Positions 57,235 to 64,000 of a DNA stretch of 64,000 nucleotides are shown one piece after another (the first letter of the stretch is position 1; the number at the start of each line of letters is the position of its first letter). Position numbers and translations under genes: made by a program. The notes beneath the pieces were generated by a model, which had not been told where the DNA came from, did not search any database, and worked only from the letters and a program-made list of their open reading frames with translations. The stretch is from Candidatus Omnitrophota bacterium. Lineage in GTDB: Bacteria; Omnitrophota; Gorgyraeia; Aquiviventales; Aquiviventaceae. The stretch is taken from positions 52,260 through 116,259 of the forward strand of contig JAUYPJ010000037.1 in assembly GCA_030697665.1 (NCBI GenBank). The letters run 5' to 3'.

Positions 57235-58388
57235 GGCTTCACATTCCCCGCATGTGCAGATACCTCAGCCAGATCAACGGGCTCGTGTCTGCCGGTCGGC
57301 ACACGGACGTCCGGAAACCTAACTGGCTGGGTGGTGATCACTTGGTAGAGGGGCATAAAGTCCTCGTGATACGCTGATGAGCGGTCAAGGAGGGCTGGCA
57401 GTGACAGCTCATTCTGCCACCGTCGCTTCATCGCACGCAATCCCAGGACGGCTCGCCGCATGCCCGGAACGCGCTTGAGGAACTGCCGGATCCGCGACGG
57501 CGGCTGAGGGGGCGTCAGCGTCCGCCATTTCTCCCAGCCGCTTATGAGCACGCGCACCAGATAGGGCCAGAAGACCTGGCGGATGACGTGCTCAGCCTCC
57601 TCGGCGTGAATGCCATCTTGTTGTATGAGCTCTTCGGTAAGCCGAGCGCGGAAGAACTCATACGAGGGGAACCACTCACGACTCGTGATCCAGTCATAGA
57701 CGCGGGGATGCTTATACATGGCTTCATGGGCATGGCGGAGCAGGTACAACCCGTCCAGCCCCTTCACCTTGCCCCGAATCACAGACACGCAAGATGCGAT
57801 GAGTTCATCCTTAAAGATATTAGAGTTCGTCGTCCCTTGCAGCAGGCTGATCCCTTTGAACATCGCCCGCCAGATTTCTGTGCGATGCACTGAATAGACC
57901 AGCGCGTAGTAGCTGGAGGTAAAGAACTGCGTCAGCCGTCCTGCAGCAGTCGCAGCCTCCACGACGGCCTGGGGATACCGCCGAACAGAAGTCACCGCTC
58001 CATACGCACCGCCTGCCTCGGTTTGGAAAATCGCTCCCCTGCCGTGCGCAGCGGTGTAATCCGCATGGTGCTCCAAAAACTGGATCGCACGCTCGATGCC
58101 CTGGGTGCAGAGGAAGTCATCATCTGCGACATACGCGCAGTATGGCGTGGTCACGAATTCGGTCAAGCGCTCAAGACATTCGCACGAACTGCATCCTGGG
58201 TAGTGACGGTACTCAATCTGCAATGCCCCGTTCAGCCGCGCGACGTGCTCCTGATTGTCCCTGGCCTGCTCGGGATCGCTGGAATCGCCAATGAAGATCC
58301 AATGCGGAGAGCGGGTGTTGGCATAGTAGCGAAGGATACGACCCAAAAACTCAGCACGATTTTTGGTCGGAATACACAGCGTGATCAT
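57231..58388 (-). CDS. TIGR00180-type glycosyltransferase
   Basis: MITLCIPTKNRAEFLGRILRYYANTRSPHWIFIGDSSDPEQARDNQEHV...CAYVADDDFLCTQGIERAIQFLEHHADYTAAHGRGAIF. Confidence 0.85.
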   Translation of the reverse strand: MITLCIPTKNRAEFLGRILRYYANTRSPHWIFIGDSSDPEQARDNQEHVARLNGALQIEYRHYPGCSSCECLERLTEFVTTPYCAYVADDDFLCTQGIERAIQFLEHHADYTAAHGRGAIFQTEAGGAYGAVTSVRRYPQAVVEAATAAGRLTQFFTSSYYALVYSVHRTEIWRAMFKGISLLQGTTNSNIFKDELIASCVSVIRGKVKGLDGLYLLRHAHEAMYKHPRVYDWITSREWFPSYEFFRARLTEELIQQDGIHAEEAEHVIRQVFWPYLVRVLISGWEKWRTLTPPQPPSRIRQFLKRVPGMRRAVLGLRAMKRRWQNELSLPALLDRSSAYHEDFMPLYQVITTQPVRFPDVRVPTGRHEPVDLAEVSAHAGNVKP

Positions 58389-59491
58389 TGGACAATCGCC
58401 TGATAGATCGGGAGAAAATCCACGTGATACGGGGAAGAAGGGCGCCGCAACACCTCGACGGACATCTGCCGGCTGCGGCCTGGGAGGACGCTGTGGAGAG
58501 TTCGCCAGGCGCCTCGAAGCCCTGGCAGAAGCCGGGCAACACCTCGCAGCCGATCCCTAACCGTCACGACGCGAGGGCCGTAGCGCGTCTGCCATTTTCT
58601 CATCATCACCTGAGCCAAGTAGGCCCAGAAGGCTTCCTTCACAACAGCCCTGGCATCGTCCAGTGACAGGCCATCCTGCCTCGCCAGCTCCTCGGCCAGC
58701 TCCTCGCGAAATGCGGCGTACTGTTCCGGAAACCCAGGACGCGTGATCCAATCAAACTGATCAAAGGTCCCGGTTTGACTCCATCCGGCCGCCCGGACGC
58801 CATGCATCTGCCGCAGCATGTAGAGGCAGTCAAGACTCTTGGCCTTTCCCTGGATCATCGCCAGCCACGCCAACGTCAACTCCGCCCAGTAATATCCAAA
58901 GCCCCGCCGGGTGCATCGCTCGACATTCTGCCGCAGCCACTCGGTGCGATGGACCGAGTAGAACAACGATCCGCCGACCGTCACGTGGCTGCGCAACCTG
59001 GCTGCGGCAGTTTCGTCTGTGCAGGATCGCCGAAATGAAGGCCCGACCTCCATCGTGACCCGGCCGTCCTTGCTCGCATCGACCCGAAAGAGCCCGCTGC
59101 GTCCATGAGCGACGCTGAAATCGCCGTGCTCTTCAAGGAACTGGGCCGCAAGACCCAACGAGCACGGCACCATGAGATCGTCATCCGCCCAGAGCACCGC
59201 ATAGGGCGTGGTGACGCCCTGCAATCCCTCATGGAGTTTTGGGATCGGCCGCATGTCCGCATCATACCTTGTGTACGTGATCCCGGGCGCGACGATGAGC
59301 CGTTCCACCTCTGGATCTGGCGGGCCGTTGCGACTCGAATCCAGAATGTGCATGGGGACCGGCGCGCCGCAGGCCCTGTAGTACCTCAAGAGCCTTGCCA
59401 AGAGGGGATACCGGTTGTAGGTGGGCACCACGATGGTGAGCTTCGTCTCCATGGCGGCGTCCATCGTCCGGTCTGTTGGCTCAGCCATCAT
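58385..59491 (-). CDS. TIGR00180-type glycosyltransferase (paralog)
   Basis: KLTIVVPTYNRYPLLARLLRYYRACGAPVPMHILDSSRNGPPD...AVLWADDDLMVPCSLGLAAQFLEEHGDFSVAHGRSGLF. Confidence 0.85.
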   Translation of the reverse strand: MMAEPTDRTMDAAMETKLTIVVPTYNRYPLLARLLRYYRACGAPVPMHILDSSRNGPPDPEVERLIVAPGITYTRYDADMRPIPKLHEGLQGVTTPYAVLWADDDLMVPCSLGLAAQFLEEHGDFSVAHGRSGLFRVDASKDGRVTMEVGPSFRRSCTDETAAARLRSHVTVGGSLFYSVHRTEWLRQNVERCTRRGFGYYWAELTLAWLAMIQGKAKSLDCLYMLRQMHGVRAAGWSQTGTFDQFDWITRPGFPEQYAAFREELAEELARQDGLSLDDARAVVKEAFWAYLAQVMMRKWQTRYGPRVVTVRDRLRGVARLLPGLRGAWRTLHSVLPGRSRQMSVEVLRRPSSPYHVDFLPIYQAIVQ

Positions 59492-59616
59492 GCAACACTC
59501 TCCACCAGCATCCGATACGGCGCGCCGACCGCCTGCACATACCGGAGCACTCGGGCCAGATGCCGATGGCGGTTGTACGTCGGGATGAGGATGGTCGCGG
59601 CCACGCTCGATGTCAT
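59488..59616 (-). pseudogene. Truncated N-terminal remnant of a third TIGR00180-type glycosyltransferase
   Basis: 42-aa ORF (below the track cutoff) read by eye: MTSSVAATILIPTYNRHRHLARVLRYVQAVGAPYRMLVESVA*, aligning to the N-terminus of the 58385-59491 paralog; ATGA overlaps at both ends. Confidence 0.7.
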
Positions 59617-60863
59617 GCGCTCAGCGTCCTTGCCACCTGGTGGATCACGTCATCAACGGCGATCAGCTCAGGATGCAATCCCAACGCCTGAAGCTGCGCG
59701 CCGATCTCCTGCCGATACAGCGGGTTGGTCAAGAGCACCTGTGAGGGTCGCAGGCGGGCGAGGAATTCGGGCGCGACGACGCGCTGGCCCGTGCAGGGAA
59801 TGAAGGTGTCGTGCCGCCTCGGGTTGGAATCCACCACATACTCCAGCGTGGTATCATCCAGCCCCACAATGTTCAGGAAGGTCGTGCCCTTCCCCGCCGC
59901 TCCCCAGAGCACCGCGCGGCGGTATCGACGACAGACCGCGTCCCGCACCCCCTCGATGAGGTCGGTGATCATCCGTGCAAACGCCTCGGTCTTGGCCATC
60001 AGCGCTTCGGGATCTCCGGGTGTTCCATCGTGGAGCCTCGCCGAGCGCGCCCGGCGGCTTGCGTAATACTGGAGGTACTCATCGGCGAATCCGTAGGCCA
60101 CGCGCTCCAGGAAAAATCCATGCTGCTCAAGAGCCCGCTGCAGCGCCCAGCGGGAATAGTAGCTGCAATGCTCGTAGGAAAACGCTTGAAGCTGAAGGCG
60201 GTCCACCACCCATTCCCATGCAGGGACTTCCACATAGACGCTCGCGCTTCCCTGAGCTGAGGCCAGGACGTGCTGAAGAAACCGGTGGGGATCGCCCTGG
60301 TGTTCCAGGATGTGGCGCAGGATCACGACGTCCGGAGCATGCGGGAGCGCCTCGGGTCCGTAATAGCCGCGGATGAACCGGACATCCGCAAACGGATTGG
60401 CGATCCGCTCCAGCGCCGCGCTCGGATCGAATCCATACCCTTCAAACGGGTGCTTCCGCCGCAGGCTCAGCAGGAACTGCCCGTCGCCGCAGCCGACCTC
60501 CACGACGCGCTTGCCTTCCACCGCGCAGATCGCGCTCAGCTCCTCGCACACCTGGTCCAGATACTGTTTGAAATACCCCGAGGAGGCGCGGGACGCTTCG
60601 TAATCCACCGCGTAATCCATCGACTCGGGCACAAACGCCGCATTGAAGGCGAACAGGCATGCGGTGCAGAACCGAAAATCCAATGCGCCTTGCGGTGCGT
60701 GCAAGGCCTCCTCCCGGCTCAGGTGACGCTCGAGGTTGTACCGTGGCACCCGGCGCCCTCCCAACAGCTCAATGCTTGTGGTGGAGCGGCACGCAGGGCA
60801 AGCGGCGGGTGTGCGCTGCTCCAAGTTCACCTGCGGCTCTGAAAGCGTGCGGTGGAGTGTCAT
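59613..60863 (-). CDS. C-methyltransferase-like protein (Zn-binding N-term, SAM domain, C-terminal domain)
   Basis: CPACRSTTSIELLGGRRVPRYNLERHL...KRVVEVGCGDGQFLLSLRRKHPFEGYGFDPS...VILRHILEHQGDPHRFLQHVL...AVLWGAAGKGTTFLNIVGLDDTTLEYVVDSNPRRHDTFIPCTGQRVVAPEFL. Confidence 0.9.
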   Translation of the reverse strand: MTLHRTLSEPQVNLEQRTPAACPACRSTTSIELLGGRRVPRYNLERHLSREEALHAPQGALDFRFCTACLFAFNAAFVPESMDYAVDYEASRASSGYFKQYLDQVCEELSAICAVEGKRVVEVGCGDGQFLLSLRRKHPFEGYGFDPSAALERIANPFADVRFIRGYYGPEALPHAPDVVILRHILEHQGDPHRFLQHVLASAQGSASVYVEVPAWEWVVDRLQLQAFSYEHCSYYSRWALQRALEQHGFFLERVAYGFADEYLQYYASRRARSARLHDGTPGDPEALMAKTEAFARMITDLIEGVRDAVCRRYRRAVLWGAAGKGTTFLNIVGLDDTTLEYVVDSNPRRHDTFIPCTGQRVVAPEFLARLRPSQVLLTNPLYRQEIGAQLQALGLHPELIAVDDVIHQVARTLSA

Positions 60864-62713
60864 CTTCGTCCACGCCCAGTCAAGATGTCTCGCAACTGCG
60901 TGCAGACGTAGTCCACGTCGGCTTCGGTCAGGACAAATGCGGAAGGCAGACAGATGCCGTAGGGTGCAATGGCGTACGTCACGGGATTGATCCGCGCCAT
61001 CCGCTTGCCGCGACAATACGGCGCAAACGGCGGCATGGCGCTTAAGGGGTAGTAGAGGGGCCGTGCCGCGATGTTGCGCTGCGCCAGCTTCCTGACGATG
61101 GCCTCCTTGGTAAGGCCATAGCGCCTGCTGACAATCGCCGTGGGAATCCAGAACGTGCTTCTGACACCTGCTCCTTCTCTATTCAGCTGTACGCCATCCA
61201 AATCCCGCAGCCGAGCCTGGTACCAGCGAAACAACTGCCGCCGCCGTTCGATCAATTCATCAATGCGCTCAAGCTGCGCGATCCCTAAGGCGGCCTGGAG
61301 GTTGGTCATCTTGTACTTGTAGCCCAGCTCATATGCCCAGAACATCTTCGAGCGGGCACCGCGCATCAATAGGCCATGGTGAGCTAGTCCTTTGGCGCGC
61401 TGATAGAGCGTCTTCTCGTTCGTGACCAGCATCCCGCCTTCGCCCGTCACCATGAGCTTCGTGCCCGTGAAGCTGAAGATCCCTACCTCGCCAAAGCTGC
61501 CCGCCTTGCGATCACGATACTCCGCCCCAATGGCCTGGGCCGCATCCTCAATGATGTGGATCCCGCGCTGACGAGCTATCGTCCGTACGGCATCCATGTC
61601 CGGAAAATTTCCCAGCAGGTCCACCACCACCACCGCCTTCGTCCGCCTGGTGATCGCCCGCTCAAACGCCTCAGCCGACAGGCACCAGGTTGTCCGATCC
61701 ACGTCCACAAAGACTGGCGTGGCGCCGACATAACAGATCGCCGCCGCCGATGCGACCCAGGTGATGTCCGGAACGATCACCTCATCCCCCGGACCAAGAC
61801 GTAAACCGAGCATGGCTAGGTGCAGCGCCCCGGTGCCGCTGCTCGTCGCCAGACAATACCGCATGCCGGTGTGCTCCGCAAAGCGGCGCTCAAAGGCCTC
61901 GAGGTACCGGCTCATCTTGGCGTACCAACCGTCGCGCACCGCTTCCGTCACCAGCGCAACTTCACGCTCGGTGATCGACGGCCCGTTTGAGGGGATCGGC
62001 GCTGGGCGTCCCCCGCCGTCCGCGCGGCACGACGGGGGCGGCTCGGTCGACCCGTGGAGCCCCACGGGCAGAGCCCGTGGCACCGGAAACTCCGCCCCGA
62101 TGGGGGCGACATCCCGCCCACCCATTGGGTGCTGCACCACCATGCCGCCCACGGCCGAAGGCCGTGGCGCAATGGCAGGGTTGATCTTTGCGACCCGCAC
62201 CGAATCGACGTACTGGCTGTCGAGGAGAAAGTGCTGCTTGAAGACGCCCTCGATCTGAAAGCCCACCTTCTCGAACATCCGAGCCGAGGCCGCGTTCGGC
62301 GCGTAGTAGTCCGCGCAGATCCGCGTGAACTGCAGGACCTCGAACACGTACCGGCTGACTCCCTGCAGGACTTCCGCGCCGTATCCCTTCGACCATTGGG
62401 ACTTGTCAAAGATGATGATGCTCAACTCCAGCCGGCGGTGAACCGAGCTGAAATTGAACAGCCGCACGTTGCCGATATGCTGATCCGAATCCTTCAGAAA
62501 GATCCCAAGGAGCTGGGAGACTCCCTCGCGATTCGACTGCGCCACGTAGTCGAGGACCGCCTGGCGATCCCACCGGACGTGCCGCGCTTCCGTCAGGCCG
62601 ACCACCTCTGGATCATTCAGCGCCTGGAGATAGACGGGACCCACATCGTCCATGGTCACCGGCCTCAGAGAGAGGCGGGATGTCGTGATGAGCGTGTCAA
62701 TCTGCGTGTCCAT
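60860..62713 (-). CDS. Fusion: GNAT acetyltransferase + DegT/DnrJ/EryC1/StrS aminotransferase
   Basis: N-term LITTSRLSLRPVTMDDVGPVYLQALNDPEVVGLTEARH...YYAPNAASARMFEKVGFQIEGVFKQHFLLDSQYVDSVRVAKINP; hairpin-rich linker; C-term IPSNGPSITEREVALVTEAVRDGWYAKMSRYLEAFERRFAEHTGMRYCLATSSGTGALHLAML...EDAAQAIGAEYRDRKAGSFGEVGIFSFTGTKLMVTGEGGML. Confidence 0.9.
   Translation of the reverse strand: MDTQIDTLITTSRLSLRPVTMDDVGPVYLQALNDPEVVGLTEARHVRWDRQAVLDYVAQSNREGVSQLLGIFLKDSDQHIGNVRLFNFSSVHRRLELSIIIFDKSQWSKGYGAEVLQGVSRYVFEVLQFTRICADYYAPNAASARMFEKVGFQIEGVFKQHFLLDSQYVDSVRVAKINPAIAPRPSAVGGMVVQHPMGGRDVAPIGAEFPVPRALPVGLHGSTEPPPSCRADGGGRPAPIPSNGPSITEREVALVTEAVRDGWYAKMSRYLEAFERRFAEHTGMRYCLATSSGTGALHLAMLGLRLGPGDEVIVPDITWVASAAAICYVGATPVFVDVDRTTWCLSAEAFERAITRRTKAVVVVDLLGNFPDMDAVRTIARQRGIHIIEDAAQAIGAEYRDRKAGSFGEVGIFSFTGTKLMVTGEGGMLVTNEKTLYQRAKGLAHHGLLMRGARSKMFWAYELGYKYKMTNLQAALGIAQLERIDELIERRRQLFRWYQARLRDLDGVQLNREGAGVRSTFWIPTAIVSRRYGLTKEAIVRKLAQRNIAARPLYYPLSAMPPFAPYCRGKRMARINPVTYAIAPYGICLPSAFVLTEADVDYVCTQLRDILTGRGRR
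61990..62165. repeat. Cluster of short GC-rich hairpins inside the fusion-gene linker
   Basis: CCACGGGC-AGA-GCCCGTGG, CGCCCC-GAT-GGGGGCG, CACCCATTGGGTG, CCACGGCC-GAA-GGCCGTGG and an imperfect CCCCCGcCGT...ACGaCGGGGG stem in ~170 bp. Confidence 0.7.
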
Positions 62714-63828
62714 CACACCCCAGCCAGTGCTCCCATCGAGCATGGTGCCTTGCGCCACATCAGCTCTTCCGTGAGCGCGCCATTGTTGAGGAGCGCTTCA
62801 AGTTTCTGGAGGCGGTAGAAGTTGCGGTTGGTACACTGCGCCGCCGTCAAGCCTAATGCCGTCAGCTCCCGCACCAGGCGCGCCACCCCGTCCTCGACGT
62901 TCCACCGGCACCGAAAACCCGGCAGCGCCTCCGTGATCCGGTCAAACGAGACTCGGTACGTCCGCGTATCCACCCCGTCGTGGATCTTGCGGTCACGCAC
63001 TAGCTCAAAATCCGTGTCCTGCTCACCACCCCGACGCTGGCTGAGGAACTCGACCGCACAGCCCGGCACGTGGCGAGCGATCAGCTGCGCCACCTCAAGA
63101 ATGCGAAGATTGTTCCGTGTCTGGCCGACGTTCAGCAGGAGTGGCTGGGCGGGGCGGCTGGGGAGCTCCAGGCATCGCGCAACGGCCTCGCACATGTCCT
63201 CGATCTCCAGATGCGGCCGCCAGGCGCTGCCGTCCGAATTCAGCACGATCCGCTTCGTGGCCAGCGCCATACCCACCAGCATGTTGATGACCACGTCAAA
63301 TCGCATCCGAGGTGACAGGCCGAACACCGTGGCAAACCGCAGGATGATCGGGGCAAACGTCCCATCGCTCATCGCCAGGAGATCTTGTTCAATCTGGAGC
63401 TTGTTCAGCGAGTAGGGAGTTTGCGGAAAGGTCGGCGACTCTTCCGTCACCAACTCCTCGCCGCCAACTCCATAGACCGAACAGCTCGACGCAAAGATCA
63501 GCCGAATCCCCATCTCCCGACAGAGTGCTGCGAGACGTCGCGTGTAGAGCCGTGTGGGATCGTACACCTCCTCGGGCGTCAACGAGCCGAACGGATCATT
63601 CGACATCCCCGCCAGGTGGATAATGGTGTCCACCCCCGCGAGATCAGCCGGTGTCAGCGCTCGCATGTCCTTCTGGATGGTTTCCGGATCCTCAGGAGGA
63701 TAGAGGACACAATCGCGAAAGAAGCCCGTGTCGTAGCCGATCACGCGATATCCCGACGCGCGCAGCCACGCGGTCAGCCGGCTGCCAAGATATCCCAGCG
63801 ACCCCGTCACGAGAACCACCTTGTTCAT
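62713..63828 (-). CDS. NAD-dependent epimerase/dehydratase
   Basis: MNKVVLVTGSLGYLGSRLTAWLRASGYRVIGYDTGFFRDCVLYPPEDPETIQKDMRALTPADLAGVDTIIHLAGMSNDPFGSL...FASSCSVYGVGGEE...YSLNKLQIEQDLL. Confidence 0.93.
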   Translation of the reverse strand: MNKVVLVTGSLGYLGSRLTAWLRASGYRVIGYDTGFFRDCVLYPPEDPETIQKDMRALTPADLAGVDTIIHLAGMSNDPFGSLTPEEVYDPTRLYTRRLAALCREMGIRLIFASSCSVYGVGGEELVTEESPTFPQTPYSLNKLQIEQDLLAMSDGTFAPIILRFATVFGLSPRMRFDVVINMLVGMALATKRIVLNSDGSAWRPHLEIEDMCEAVARCLELPSRPAQPLLLNVGQTRNNLRILEVAQLIARHVPGCAVEFLSQRRGGEQDTDFELVRDRKIHDGVDTRTYRVSFDRITEALPGFRCRWNVEDGVARLVRELTALGLTAAQCTNRNFYRLQKLEALLNNGALTEELMWRKAPCSMGALAGV

Positions 63829-64000
63829 GATCGATGCCCTGTTGGGGAACCCATCACGGCGGGATGCTCATCCTGCCGGAATGCCTCGATCGCCTGTTGG
63901 AAATCCTCGCGGGAAAAAATCGGGTAGCCGATCACCATGGCGGTGGCTCCAACGCTGAGAAAACGCTTCCGTGTCGCCAACGAGACGGCGCCATCGACCT
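63825..64000 (-). CDS. Ribulose-phosphate 3-epimerase-like, C-terminal part only (cut by window edge)
   Basis: Minus-strand reading VDGAVSLATRKRFLSVGATAMVIGYPIFSREDFQQAIEAFRQDEHPAVMGSPTGHRS*; not in ORF track; ATGA overlap with next gene. Confidence 0.55.
   Translation of the reverse strand, partial: VDGAVSLATRKRFLSVGATAMVIGYPIFSREDFQQAIEAFRQDEHPAVMGSPTGHRS

Noticed and set aside
61990-62165. Linker hairpin cluster as a sixth member of the cloverleaf family
   Set aside because: Lacks the ATCCC...GGGAT outer arms and the ATGA/TCAT flanking repeats; kept as a separate repeat observation.

Overview
The window is one long, gene-dense cell-surface polysaccharide/glycan biosynthesis locus. Essentially every credible gene (about 60) lies on the minus strand, read right to left. 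Contents: GT2, GT4, GT39-like and TIGR00180-type glycosyltransferases, a Wzx-like flippase, asparagine synthase, polysaccharide deacetylase, many SAM methyltransferases, a carbamoyltransferase/SxtJ/DUF5989/SGNH module, heptose enzymes (GmhA/GmhB-like), a KdsB-like sugar-activation mini-cluster with a HpcH/HpaI aldolase and transaldolase, and a near-complete nonulosonic (legionaminic-like) acid set (42-57 kb). Both ends are cut through genes. Most junctions are tight, and many are 4-nt ATGA stop/start overlaps. The strongest unusual signal is a family of five intercistronic elements (cores 21007-21115, 22052-22175, 28759-28894, 37720-37858, 39443-39542). Each has a ~17-bp terminal inverted repeat (ATCCCxCxxCCT...AGGxxGxGGGAT) closing internal hairpins (cloverleaf-like). 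Each is flanked by a direct repeat of ATGA (TCAT on the + strand), so that the left copy supplies the upstream gene's TGA stop and the right copy supplies the downstream gene's ATG start. They look like small elements inserted exactly into ATGA overlaps, and their 3' arm provides the Shine-Dalgarno-like sequence that the 5' arm could sequester. Other points of interest: a GT-DUF218 fusion, a membrane GT with internal TPR repeats, an acetyltransferase-aminotransferase fusion through a hairpin-rich linker, a nucleotidyltransferase-Gfo/Idh fusion, and gene remnants (SGNH hydrolase, TIGR00180 GT). All family names come from reading the translations; no database search was run.
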